Shown here piece by piece: positions 23,825 through 36,800 of a DNA stretch of 60,000 nucleotides. The stretch is from Membranipora membranacea (taxonomy: Eukaryota > Bryozoa > Gymnolaemata > Cheilostomatida > Membraniporidae), in contig OU612072.1 of NCBI GenBank assembly GCA_914767715.1, forward strand, positions 8,558,001-8,618,000. The letters run 5' to 3'. The notes beneath the pieces were generated by a model. That model worked only from the letters and a program-made list of their open reading frames with translations, searched no databases and was not told the DNA's origin. The position numbers were made by a program, and so were the translations under genes. Numbering within the stretch: position 1 is the stretch's first letter; each line of letters opens with the position of its first letter.

Positions 23825-24596
23825 TTTATCAGTTCTGAAAGGGTACTAGTCACAGGTCTACTCCAAAACCTGGGATGTTTGACTACCCCCTTGAGTTTTT
23901 GTTGTCAATAACTCAAGGGGGGAAGACAAACGTTGCCAAAATCCCAGGTTTTGGAATAGACCTGTGGTACTAGTACTAACTTTGACCAGACCTTGAGTCG
24001 CTGACATGTGTGAAGACTTATTAGACATGTTTTAAGGCAGTCTTGAGAGGTTGTAGGACCGGTCTGAAAATGACACGTCTTGAGACGTTGTAAGACAGTC
24101 ATGAGATGTTGTTAGACAGTCTTGAGGCGTTGTAAGCAGCCATAATGGACAATTCATAGACCCAGATCACTTTACAAAAGAAAAGAAATACTTGGATGAA
24201 TATCAATACTCATGGAACTAATGTCATGCACCTTTCAGAACTAGGTGAATTTTGTAATGTCATGTTTTTTTCTGCTATTTTTCGTCTCTCGTACTCATGG
24301 GCCTGGTTAGTATCCATGTAAGGTACATGGAAAACATGCATAACAAAATTAAACAAGTTCTGAAAGGTTCATAACATAAGTTCCATGAAAATCTAAGTTA
24401 GGCCCTAAGGGTGTGTTCATCATAGTCTTTTCTTTTGTGCAAAATGTTCTTGGTCCACAGTTAGGCCTGAAGATTGCAAACAACGCCTCAAGACAGTTTC
24501 ACATTATCTCAAGACTGTCTACAACGTCTAAAGACACATCTTATGAGGGCACCAGTCGCCAGCAACCGGTCAAGGTTTCCTTTCAGAACTGATAAA
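23825..24596. mobile_element. 772-bp inverted-repeat element with nested palindromes
   Basis: Ends TTTATCAGTTCTGAAAGG and CCTTTCAGAACTGATAAA are perfect inverted repeats. Inside lie a long hairpin at 23843-23976 (arms CTCCAAAACCTGGGA / TCCCAGGTTTTGGAA and CTTGAGTT / AACTCAAG) and repeated CTTGAGACGTTGTAAGACAG-like units near 24025-24135, with inverted relatives near 24480-24540. No transposase is visible. The target duplication was not resolved. Confidence 0.72.
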
Positions 24597-25190
24597 TATA
24601 TTGCAACTTAGGGCCTGCTTAAGAGTCCTATGCATGGCCTGCTGGGGCTTTCAGTATCTTGCTCGAGTTCAGTAGACCTACAATTGCTACGTACGACTAT
24701 CTCACGTCCATTTACGCACAACTATCATATTTCCAAAACTTAGGGAATGCGTCAGTCCTACTATCCCCCTCTCATTGACCCTGTTCAGTGGCCCTGTTAC
24801 TGAAGGGTTGATACTTTGGGTCCTCATCAGGATAAGGGCAACTTGATCAGGGAATGTCTAGGAACATTTCCTCGAGTAGGTAAAACACATACCTGGAAAA
24901 ACAAACTAGATTCTAACTTCCGAAACGCCTTAAACTACTGCTGCCACACAGGCAAATTTGTGCTCATTGAATTTTGTATAGCTCCAAGATAGCTAATTGA
25001 GACTTTGATCTCAGAATTGTCACCTAATTGACAAATAATTTGCACAAACTTATCTTCAAAATCAGGGCATGAATTTTACGCACAAGCTGATGGCGTCATT
25101 AATTCCCACTAGTAAGACGATAATTACGCCACATGATACGGTAGATGATCAATTTCATACCCTGATTTTGACGATCAGTTTGTGCATATA

Positions 25191-25698
25191 GACAGTTTTC
25201 TGAGCTCTTATTTTTGCCTCTAGTTGGAGTTGTCCTCTCTCCAGTTTGGTACTTTTAACCCACGCCGCATAGAGAAAACCTGCTGAAAGAGGGTTATCCT
25301 GAAAACCGCTTATGTAAGGATAAAAATGATGTTTGATTCAGAGTCTGCACCATTGAGAACCCTGTGAGACAGGGTTTCCAAATCATTGGAGGCTTGAATG
25401 TTGACAAATCTTAATTTTAGTGACGAAACTTGTGAAAAAGTCTGCCAAATTGTCCGCAAAACAGGCAGAAAATGCTATAATTGACCATCCAAGTACTAAA
25501 ACTATTTCCCAAACTATGTCCATATGAGTTTTCAATGTCGCAGATTCTGAATCGAAAATAATTTATGTCCTATTATAAGCGGTTTTCAAGATATCCCTCT
25601 TTTCAGCAGGTTTTTCCTTTGCGGCGTGGGTTAAAAGTACCAAACTGGAGAGAGGACAACTCCTAATTGAGGCCTAAATTAGAGCTCAGAAAACTGTC
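25191..25698. mobile_element. 508-bp foldback MITE, copy 2, TA target site
   Basis: Same family as 21002-21510, inverted relative to it. The same termini (GACAGTTTTC / GAAAACTGTC) and flanking TA are present. Both copies keep the full centre, so the two copies give a first consensus. It is intergenic, upstream of C14orf119; 24597-25188 and 25701-26501 hold nothing else recognised. Confidence 0.88.
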
Positions 25699-26501
25699 TA
25701 TTATTTGCTCATTAGGTTACAATGCACAGATCGCAGCCTCATTTTATTAGTTTTGAGCGAAGTTGAAGGTGATCTAATTAAGCCAATGTGTTTAGCTCAT
25801 ATGGCTTCCTACATACAGGTGTGGAGTTGCAAAGATTGTCACTGATTATCAGACAGCAGAATTTTTTAGGTTTTCAAGTTATGTGACGTAACAAGGCAAA
25901 GTAGGCCTACATGTTTGCAAGAACCAATGTGTCACCACCCTTCCAGTCTCAATCTACATGACTCACCTGATAGTAAATCCTCTCTGAATTTTACTGTGAG
26001 CTGAGATCAACGTCAGGTGCTGACAAACTGTTGATTGTATGTTGTGATTCTCTCTGAGCGATTGCTTGTGATGGAATTTACAGAGTCCAAACATAAGTAT
26101 ACAAATATGAGGTTGCACATTATTTCAGTTAATGATTTGTGGCCCAGACCTGAGAACAGAACCGGATTTTCTTGTTTAAAAATTGACAATTTAAAAATTG
26201 CAAAAGAGCAATTTTCAGCCCTGATCAGGAATGGTCTTCACTACTCACTTTTTCACAACTGACCTAACATAATTGACTGTAGATTGTGAATTCTAAAAAT
26301 CAGTCAACCTACCTGTCTCACCGATTCATTGCACGGTTTTTTTAACAATATCCGACCCCTTTATAGGCTCAGCAGTTAGTTGTGATACAGTCCAACACAG
26401 TTTGAGTTCAAGTAAATAGTTCTAGCAGCAGTAATTAGACATATCATAGGATTCGATTATCAATTAGCTCACAGTTGTGTTAGTTGTATTTAGGGAATCA
26501 A

Positions 26502-26551
26502 ATTGTATTCTCAAGGCTCTTCATAAAGGTGAAGAGCCTTGAGAATACAAT
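26502..26551. repeat. Perfect 22-bp hairpin
   Basis: Arms ATTGTATTCTCAAGGCTCTT+CA and its exact complement at 26530-26551, separated by the 6 bases TAAAGG. The short loop and absence of mismatches differ from a typical animal pre-miRNA. Confidence 0.85.
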
Positions 26552-27152
26552 ATGATAATTGAGCAAACCCAACTATTACTTTAGCGTTTCAATGGAAAGA
26601 ACGGATGTCATTTCTTGCTTTTTTTCAATTTTTCGTGACCATAACTTATTTCTATCATATAACGGCCTAAAGACGAGAAATGTGTTAGATCAGGAAAATT
26701 TAGCCAACTCTTAAAGTTGATCTGCTCTGTCCTTCAGGTGTTGAAAAGTGACAAAGCTGGTTTCATTTATTTTGATAGCTGTGCTATTTTATTTTATGGC
26801 TGCTTCCATTGAAGTTATCTGAAAATAGTACCGTAGACATAAATTACATGGTTAGATTCTAGTGCTGTGACTGGGCTCACCAGCCGCAGCTCTTCTGTAC
26901 CCAACACAGACTACTAGCAATACTTTTAGTCGAGCTTGTAATTCGTTGTCAAACACTTCGTAGTTTATCATGGAACTTAAATAATCAAATGGTGAAACCC
27001 TCCCCATTCTTTCCTTGAAGCAACACAGTCCCAGGGCTCTCACATTATTTCCATAGATCATCACAAAGAAAATCATGTAGAGAAATGCCAATACTCTATT
27101 TTCATGAAACCTGTACATTTCTATGTGTGTTTGTAGGTTGGTGTGTCTTGCT

Positions 27153-28858
27153 ATGGGAGATAACTCACACTGTGATAAAGAGATACAATGTATAACTCAC
27201 TGGTTCTCTGGCTGGAGACAACATGAGAAATCTGAGTTCCTCAAAGTCCTTCTCGACAAGGCGGTGCCATCAAACGTAGGTGTTGTCTTCAATGTTTGTG
27301 AAGAGGGCTTATTAGAATTTGGTAGGACGCGTATTCTGTAATAGATAACTGGTCCAATGTGAATCTAAATTAGGTCATGGAACTTACCATAGAGGTTATC
27401 AATAACTTGGATGAACATCGTGTATGGACCCTGACAGATCGTTTCTTGTCCAAACATGCAGGTGTCAGTTGTATTTAAACTATACCTTTGATTGTATAAT
27501 CTTGTTTGATACTGCTGGTATTCACCTTATTTTGCTGAGCCACGACAATATTCTTATAGTCTTTTACAAAATTCTTGAACCTGGGATGCCCTCAAACCAG
27601 GTGGAACTTGTGTAAATTGTGCTAATTGTGTTGAGAGAAATTATCCTGTTGATAGGAAGTGTCACGTTGATAGCATTGGTGAATTCCACCATGCCCATTT
27701 GACTCTTTGGATTGTGCATCCTTGGTCAAAGAAATAGTAGCTAGCTGGTTGTTTCAATATACAAGAGTTGTCCTCTCTGAGTGCGAGGGAGGATAAGTCT
27801 CATAATAGAGCAGATTTGTTAGTAAATTCAGAATGTAGCTGAATTTTATGAGTATTGCTCTGTTTGATCCACATAACCATCAGAACACTTGTTGGGCTAT
27901 GCTGACAGTTCATTCTGTGCATGCATGCTGTTAAGATTTTATGGCACACTGTTTAAGTTGATGAAATGTTTCAATAGGTAAATTCGCGCCCTTGGTATCT
28001 ATATTAAATAATCATTAATCATATTCATTTTCATGGGGAAATCCAACTGAATCCAACTTGAATTCAAGTTGTATCCCTATTACCAATGAGGAGATAATTC
28101 TAAGTTTCATTTGGCTGATATAGAAAAACTGTATACCTAATCATAAAATCTATTCAGTTGGATTTCCCCATAAAAATGATTATAGTTAATGATTATTTAA
28201 TAAAGATAACAAGGGCGCGAATTTACCTAATGTAGCAACATCTCATGTCTCTTTGCCTATCAAACATTATTGTAACCATTATGTGATCCATTATTTCATT
28301 TTCGAATTTTTGTGGAAGCTGCCAAATCCTTGCAGTTAAGTTGATTGGTCTGAGCCCTTCACACTCACATGTTGTGGATTCTTTATCCCTGCTATGCTAG
28401 TGTTATCTTGTTTCCCTATACATGAATATCACCTGACACTCTTTTGATCACCAAAGTTTTCTAATCCGTGTTGTTTTGTTGGGTCACAATTCCAATCTGA
28501 TCTAATCATTAACAGCATTGTTACAATAGTGACCTTGATATGAAGCCTTCAATATTGCAGTCATGTTGCTCGGAGACTATGCAAGCTGTTATCTTACAGT
28601 CTATTTGAATGTTATTTTGACCTTGTATTGTTTTCAATTTTGCAGGTGGATACATTATTCGAAGCGATGAATCATGTGACGGTATCCGACAGACCACCTT
28701 CTATATTCCAGTGCCAAATAAAACTATTCAATCAGTGGTATAACGACTGGACACCGCATCATAGACATATGTTATACGCTAATCTCACTCAGGATGATCC
28801 TGATTTCATGACTAAGCTCAATGAGGCTATATTTCAACAATCTATCCGGATCAGCTAA
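27153..28858 (+). CDS. C14orf119: C14orf119 homologue, two exons
   Basis: A conserved small animal protein of unknown function. Exon 1 is 27153-27275, ending AAC before donor GTAGGT; exon 2 is 28646-28858, after TTTTGCAG. Together they give 111 residues in frame. Family blocks seen are QCITHWFSGW, FLKVLLDKAVPSN, DRPPSIFQCQ, LFNQWYNDW and DDPDFMTKLNEA, which match the human protein blocks (ILHWFANW, LEDLVAKAVPE, DRPPSIFECQ, WDQWF, EPDFVAKF) in order. The human protein has a longer, variable N terminus. The start chosen is ATG 27153; an in-frame ATG at 27123 sits in what looks like an acceptor (TTTGTAG), so it is less likely. Candidate AATAAA at 29332-29337. Confidence 0.88.
27977..28227. mobile_element. 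251-bp palindromic element in the C14orf119 intron, TA target site
   Basis: Termini GGTAAATTCGCGCCCTTG and CAAGGGCGCGAATTTACC, each flanked by TA. Arms of about 85 bases are near-perfect inverted copies (including AATCATTAAT / ATTAATGATT and GGGGAAATCCAACTGAAT and its complement). It is non-coding and a different family from the 509-bp foldback. Confidence 0.85.
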
Positions 28859-29656
28859 GTCGGACATTAGGCTAACCAAATCTACAAACAGGTGGTCCCC
28901 TTGGTGTGGGGTTCTTATTTGGTGCTAAGTTGTTCAGATACAAATAGACATCGTAAATATGAAATCATATTGTTCAGTTTTTGAATGAAGTCATTCAATT
29001 TGTGACAATCATCAGAGGGATTTTCAGATTTGCCATCTTTGATAAGTGTCTGGTTAGTGACTAGGACAAGCGGAACCTACCCCATCAAATTTCGAGGTGT
29101 CATTTAGACTTTTCTGTGGCATTTAGCCTTGTCACCAGCTACTTTTTTTGTTTTATATCCTGTGACAAGGCTATATGGTATTTAAATATTTTAATTGACT
29201 TGACATTGCAGGTTGACAACGACCAGATCCACCAAGTACAAATACCTTAAGACATTGCTGTCACCAACTTTTTCTGGATTATCATTTAATCTCATTGCTG
29301 TATTGCATTCAAAGACACATAGCCCCAGGAAAATAAACCTACATTATGGAATCTATTGGCTATTCATATGAGGAGCCTCAACATGGTTTAGCAATAGAAG
29401 ATTTGAAATTATTTAGGGTCGTCGGCGTTCACACGCTTTATCGGGGCGGTACATGCATTGAATTGTGTTTCCGACAGTTGGGTGACCTGTTGCTGTCGTT
29501 AGAGGTGCAGTTAAGATACATGGTGGTATTCTGATAGATACCCAGTGAGTTTCTAAATAGAAATCTGGTATGTGTGCACAACCAGGAGTTAGAGTAAACA
29601 TCTTGTGCGCAGACCGTTTGTAGTTTACTGTGACTTGCTGTTTGCTAAGAAACAGA
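28859..29656. other. 3' flank of C14orf119
   Basis: Probable 3' untranslated region up to the AATAAA at 29332, then intergenic DNA up to the U2-headed repeat. No additional gene recognised. Confidence 0.5.
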
Positions 29657-29862
29657 AGATTGGGCTGCCCCTAAAGAGGGACGCAAGCTGCCCTAATCCT
29701 CATACTGAGAATGTGATACATTCTAGAAAACTAGAATGCATCCTGGAGGTGAGGCCATAGAGGACCTCCTAATCATATGTGCGCAGCAAGCTGCCAAAAC
29801 TGAACTGGCACTAATCGGCCATTGGCAGTGACACTTTGATCTTAGCCAATAGGCCGAGAAGC
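29657..29862 (-). repeat. Dispersed minus-strand copy of the U2-headed repeat
   Basis: Read on the minus strand, it starts at 29862 with GCTTCTCGGCCTATTGGCTA and follows the 1838-2531 unit for about 206 bp, through the LEFT-to-right landmarks GGCAGCTTGCTGC, ATTAGGAGGTCC, GGCCTCACCTC and CTTTAGGGGCAGCCCA. It then stops, lacking the final hairpin. It lies between C14orf119 and RNF213 and shows that the repeat is dispersed, not only a local satellite. Confidence 0.75.
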
Positions 29863-30608
29863 GACTGTGACTTTCTCACACCCATGATCAAATGTAATGC
29901 AAGATAGTGATGTGCCATATTTTTATAAGCTTTGTTCAACAAGTAAGACAGTGATGACTGATACTGTTGAATGCTTCATCTCATTGGTTCATGTTTAATG
30001 ATTGTTTTATGTTGCTATTCTTAGCCTCATGTTCTATTGGTGAACTAAATAAATTATCGATAATCACGGTTCCCCTCGTCTATCTTCTGCTCAGTTTTAG
30101 CTGGCTTTCTCAAAAAGCTCAATTGAGCTTGTGGCTATAATGCCGCTTACAATGATGTATTGTAGACAAACCTCTATGACCACACATGACAAATAATGTG
30201 CTAGTATTATGTACCTAACCTATTGAAATGAGTGTACTAAGTTGTGCACAAGTCATAGATTATTGATTGGTATGTTACAGTGGGGAATCCCCTTCTAGAC
30301 TAGGGGACTTTCAGACGATCGGTTTTAATAATTGCCATTTAGCCGCAGTTTGTTCTGCAGTGAAGTTTGGGAAGTATAAGCTGGGCAACTGACTCATTAA
30401 AAGCTGGAGCTTAGCATCAGACAAGGTGAGTGTCAAACTACGCAATACATGGACCTGGATTTATGGTGCCTCTTCTTTAGATTGTATGCCTTTCCGCTGG
30501 AGATTTTTGTATTTGAATACAAGCTGGGGACATATGTCTTTGAATAGGATGTTAGATAGCTCTTTTCATCATTGTCTGTAATTTCAGGTCACCTCCAAAT
30601 AGGTATTG

Positions 30609-30885
30609 ATGGCTGGGGTTGAAGACTCAGGCGCTACACCTAACCAGGCAGATGATCATCACTGTCCTTCATGTGAGGAGGTCATAGAACGAAATGATGA
30701 TGGAACCCTGCCAAAATTCTGTGAGGACTGCGGTCACGATCTTAGCTTTCTACACACATTGACTCAATGTCCAAGATGTCACACTAACAGGAAAAAAAAA
30801 AGAACTGGACAGCACATAAAGATCTGTGGAGAATGTAAATTCAACTATGCAACAGCAGAAGGCGAAACTGCTACATCCCACAGCG
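30609..30885 (+). other. RNF213 N-terminal double zinc ribbon exon
   Basis: Two C-x2-C pairs form each ribbon: Cys19/22 with Cys38/41 (CPSC, FCEDCG), and Cys54/57 with Cys73/76 (CPRC, ICGEC), joined by a basic stretch RKKKR. Human RNF213 starts with one comparable ribbon (CPSC ... FCSQCG); the second appears extra here or lost there. ATG 30609 is the first in frame after the acceptor at 30587. Confidence 0.8.
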
Positions 30886-33800
30886 GTAAGCAACTTTTGC
30901 AACCTGTCTTGTCTTGGTGGAAAGGGAATGAACAGTTCTTGTGTTGGACCTGTCAAGAGTTTTTATATCCAAGAGTAAGGTTCTTGGTTACTATTCCCAC
31001 CACTAGATGGACGACAGGATTTCGATATTTAGTCACATTGAAAGTAAACATAATTCGGAAGCCTAGCCGACTAGTTTTTCATAGGGTGGGGGAACTCTCT
31101 TTTCAAAAGCTTTGGGCTGCCATTGACTACAAAAACAATGATTTTAAGCGGCAGTCAATTGCAATGTCTGCCATACCTGAATTATTTTGGCCCTCGATCA
31201 CGGAAGTAGACTGATTGAAGGTTAAAATCAGACCGCATGATCAGACAAGGACTCATGACTGGATTTACCACTCATGATTTCGATACAATAACACTACGTT
31301 TCGTTTAGTGTGGTAATATGAATCACATACAACCTACTAGACTATTGACACAATGAGATATATCTAGATTATTTAGCTAAGCTTATCTAGATTCTAGACA
31401 AACATTTTGATAGCTCAGTAGAATTATCTTGTGCTAGAGGGAGGTATCATCTTGTATTTTAATTTGTAATAATGTCTTCCTTACTTGCATAATAAACTTC
31501 AATAGTGAATGTTTGTTTACTTTACCTTTGAGTCCTTTACGTTCTTTACGCTGTCCCACTTACATGCTACTCATGCTCTATTTCCCATAACATCTGCACT
31601 AAGTTCAAAAGGTTCACTTGTACCCCTTATGATTATAAGTTGTACTGCAAACTAAGTCTTTTATCAGAGAGACACGCAAGTGGCCAGAATAAAAATGAGA
31701 CCATTCCTCAGCAAGCAACTGCTCAGCCGGTAGAGGAAGCTTCATTGGAGAATGTCCATATCAACATACCCAACACAGAAACTGAGAACCACCAAATTGC
31801 AGAGCTAAAAGAAACCGGTAACCTCAAGCAAAGAGTTGAACTCCTTGTCTTTAACTCCTTGCCTCAAGTCTCTACAGTTGTTGATAATGTTGAAACTGTG
31901 ACATTGTCATTTGTAATGTGTGAAATGAAAACGCCGCTCCAGTTTTTCCAAATAAGATATTGTTTGATTTATATATACGGCAATTTCTCCCTCCGCTGGA
32001 GTCTTTGGGGCTCAAACTGTGTCACAGGTTTAAATTATTGACCTTTACAGTTCATAACCTAGTACTTCAGGCCGGGCAGGGTGGCTGGTTTGCATCAATC
32101 GAAGTTGTGCTCTCACAATTATAGAAAATACAACTTTCTACAATGTAGCATTAAATCAGGGTTAAATCAGGGAGTTGGTGATAACCAGTTGTATGGAATT
32201 TAACTTTTGCAGATATGCAGATAAGTAACAATATTACCAAACATCCCGATGCAGACTTTGAAGGTAAGCAGACAGAAAGACAGCCATTTCCAGGCACAAT
32301 GTCAGTTCCGGATCAAGCGATGCAAATGTCTCAGCTTATGCAAAACAAGACAGCAGTTCAAATGAATATGGTGATGGAATACAGATCCAAGATAGCTGGA
32401 GAGGATCAGGGTCAAAAGCCTACTCTGAACAAGGACGTGGCTATTGACATGGAGTCATCCAAAAGTAATTCTGATGAGAGCGAAGCTACTGCATCTGATG
32501 AAAGGTCAGTTTTAATCCCTGGGTTTACTAAGATTGCAAAGGGCTAAATGACCCTAACATCAATTATTTCTCTTGTTAATTGCCGTTATTTTCTTAAACT
32601 CCTTGAAATACGATAGTTTAAGGGCTTGTGCAGCACCATGATTTTAATGGCATTCCTTAATCAAATTTCAGTAGCTTTAGCCTGCCAGTCTTTTTATTCA
32701 TTTCACATATGTCCTTGACAATGAGGGCTAGCTGTCTTAGACTATTTTAAATCATATATGTGAATAAGATTGATTATATAACTGATAATTTTTAGCCTGA
32801 AGAGTGCAGAGGAGAAGAATGACCCAGGAGTAAAAGAACATGAATCTGGTAGGTTTTTGTTGATTTAAAAACCTTTGCTCCAAGATATCGCCCTGGCAAC
32901 CATAAATTGTGTCACAAGGCCGGTGCTCAACCTGTGGGTAAATTTTCACGCCGGTAAATGATATAGCCCGAGTGTGGCTCTTACTAGGAACCCATAGACA
33001 TAGTAAGTATATTAAGTCTATGTATATTAAGTCTATGTAGGATCCATTTCTAATAAAGCAAGTAAGACCAACCCAGTAGTTGCTAGGTCAGTCATGTGGA
33101 AGATGCCAACATACACTGTGGTTTCAAACTTCTAGCAATCATAAGACACATTGCAAAACTAGGTCTCAATTTTTGTTTCGGCTGATTAAGTAATCCATCA
33201 GGCAGACAAAGACTACCCAAAGACATTTGATAGTCAGGCAGTTAGTTAGAATAAAGTTGTTCAGATTTGCATGGTAAACAAATTCAATGCTCTACTTGGC
33301 ATGAGTTATTGATGGTGGAGAGAGTGCCTTCTAAAAGGAGAGGTAACTATCATTCTCTGTATTATGCTGTCACTGTTTCCCCGATGTGCAATACAAGAAA
33401 CAAACACTTCCGGAAGACTGTGGCATCATAATGCAGATAATGAGAGTTACCTTCCTATATAGAAGCCACTCTTTTCGCCATCAATAATTCATGCCAAGTA
33501 AAGCATTGAACTTTTTACCATGCACATCTGAAGCAACATTATCCGAAGTGACTGCCTGAGTATAACATGCTTTGGTCTTTACTATTGGATTTAGCATTGA
33601 CTAAACCACAAAATTTAGTGGTGTTTCAATCAAGTTCTCATACAACAATTTACAATCATGAAAGAAAATGATGAATGTTTGCTGGGTTGTGATAGGTGCA
33701 AGGAATTTACAGAGTTTTTATGCATGGGCGTGTAGACAATTATCTGACAGTCATTGATGAGAAAATATTATTTTGCGAAGTAATTTGGAAAAACATTGTA

Positions 33801-36800
33801 ATCTCACTAGGAGCTTATTGTAGCAAGGGACTTCTGGCAAGATTCATGAGGCTTTTGTGTTCTATGTAGCTACTGTATATTCATATCTATTAAACAACGC
33901 CATGACTGAGCAAGTCAAAATATGTTTGGTGATGCTGTCAAAGCCTATACGATCCAAAAACTATCCTAATTATCTGTAATAACCCACCCAGTCTAGACCA
34001 ATTGCAACTAGGTACCAAGCATATATCTACATTGCAGATGGTGGTGATGGTCAAGAGACTGCTGTATTTGGCGCTGGTGCTGCCCCTCATGGTAATGTCC
34101 TATATTATCAATGTTGTCAACCTTATCGTTAATGAAGCAGCACTCCTTCATGATTTGAGAGTCTTGCACTTACATGAAAACTGGAAATATCTCTCGCTAG
34201 CACCGCCCAGAGTCATATTCATTTCAGCTCAGTTCGCTTTTTGTGGGAGTACTCCATACCTTTAAATATTAGGAAAGACTTATGTGAGGGAGACGAAATG
34301 CTCAGTTAGTGTTGATTGTATTGTATGCCTATATCAAATACCATGTACCTACACTGTATACCTGTACCATATACCTATACTGTATACCTATAACATGTAT
34401 ATATATACATATTATATGGCTATAATGTATACCTATACCATATACCTCTACCATATACCTATACCGTGTACCAATACTGTATACCTATACTATATACCTA
34501 TATACTGTATACCTTCACCAAATAGGGCATACCTATACTGTATACCTATACCATATACCTTATAATGTACCTATACCATATACATATACCATATACCCAT
34601 ACTGTATACCTTCACCGTATAGGGTATATATATATACTGTAAACCTATAACAGATATATATATATATAGCTATAATGTATACCTATACCATATTCCTATA
34701 CTGTATACCTATACCGTATACCTATACCGTACACCTATACCATATACCTATAACTCTTGTCTACTTATATGAATTAAATATGTGTTGTGCGACTATGTTT
34801 TTTGTTATAGGTTCAACTCCTGGTCTGAGCTATTCATCAGTTCTCAAAGATACACCAAGTAAGTTTCAATTTACCACATTACACAGAGGCACTGTAACTA
34901 GGCTGAAATGGTAGCCCAGTGCCTAAAATTACATCCTACCATAGGAGGAAAATTGTGTAGGGAGGTGATTCTAGAACCCATGTTTGCAACGGATAGCTGT
35001 GGTATACACGTTGGCCTACCTGACACTGCCCACACCAGAGCATGTGCCTGATGCCTGATGTAATCTTTTAGTTAGTGGGCTGTCAGTTCTGGACATCATA
35101 CATAATTTGAGCCTTGCCCTGATTGGATGTAGGAGACTGTGGTTCTGTGGGAGTAAGTTGGAGAGGAAAGTACCTCTGTCACCGAGGTGCATGGTAGTAC
35201 AATGGTAGTATAATATCAATGTAGAATAACATGATCAAAAATGTTCTCATCAAAACACAGGGTAAAACCATAAATAAAACTGACTAATCTTCAGAAATTT
35301 GAATCTAGTAGTCCTCCGTGGTGGCATGGTTATTTTTTAAGTTGAAATTAAATGTTAAAACTACAGAGGTTTTAAGTTCAATCAAGTATATGCGTTACAT
35401 TGTTTAAAGTTTGAACAATCAACAATTTGCTTCTCTTAGAAAATTTTTGCAATCTGCACCAGGATTCTCAAATAGGGGAGCCAAATTTATCAATTTCCGT
35501 ATCTCAGACCAGCTGTTGACATCTGCCTTTTCAGAGAGGCCCTGAAAACCTAAAATATATGTATATGTTTTGTAGAGTTGAGATCGGATTTTTTGAATAT
35601 CCAGAAGAAGATAAACCTGTATCAGAAAAAGAGTGAAACACTGCCTGAGGCCGTTCGGAAAAAGAATAAAGAGCTTTTCAAAGAGCTCAAAGAAGCAGTA
35701 ACTAAGGGCAAAAATGTTGACGAGTCATATCAGAAAGCCTATGCTGCCTTTCAGAAAAGCAGACCTGGAACAACTAGCCAGGAGTCCATGAAAAAAAAAC
35801 TGGAAGGATCATATCAAGGATTTTCTAAATTCATCAATAATGGTTCAGATTTGCTCACCAGATATCACCAAAGCGTTGGAAACTATGTAAGTTATAATAC
35901 CTCTCTTTGTCTGTTTGTATGGACTTTATATTCCTGTCAGTACTTTAGGCCAGAAGCAGCTATAGCCTAAGTTGTTATGGCACGGACAATATTTGATGGC
36001 AGGATTCTGATCACTTTTTATACTACATCAATATATGTTCTGTAAAATTCACCGGGTGTACCCAGTTGTAGTGGTCATATTTTGAAAATAAATGGCAATT
36101 CGTTTTCAATTTAAATGAAGAGAACATAAATCCTCAAGCTGACCTACTTGTATAGAGGACCAATCATCAGTGTGATAATAGAAATCTATTTATAAAATAC
36201 TCAATCACATCAACTTGAATTTGGCATTGACATAGCAAATATTTATAATGCATCTTTGTACGGTGCTATTGACTTACGCCCAGCCTTTGTTAAATTTAAC
36301 TCTCATGCTTTAGCAGATGACATAATATGATAATACAAGGAAGGATGAACACATGTCGAACAAAATGACGGTATCACTTTGACTATCATTATTGAGTGTA
36401 TTATTATCTATGAGAAAGTAGATGAAACAGCCGACAGTGTTGTTTTGTCAGCCTCAAAGCTTGCTGAACTCAAATATGTGGCTAAAGAGTGGGTGAAAAC
36501 TGGGAAAGAGCCGGAATGCTTCATTGCCAAAAATCTACTAGTCTATTGACAATGACAATGGATGAATGTAGTACCTATAAATACCATCGTCTTTGTATGT
36601 TCAGATTTTCTAAATCCAAGCTAGAATGAGCCAAGGAAAGTGCCATGAAGAGAAAGGTATGTATAGAACATGCTCATGATTCAGGATTTATTCTCCAGGT
36701 ATTAATTGATGACCACGGTGCTGTATGGAAGACCACCCCTAGCGGGCAAATAGTTGTCTAAAATGAGTTGGAAAGAGGTTACCGGAAGAGGCTGAACACT

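Noticed and set aside
34284-34914. Tyr-rich open frames of 79-93 codons
   Set aside because: Produced by the TATACC-type repeat; only the short segment at 34811-34858 is a real exon.
36440-36550. Open stretch reading DETADSVVLSASKLAELKYV
   Set aside because: No splice-bounded frame or recognised family; too short to call, though it may be a relic of a mobile-element gene.
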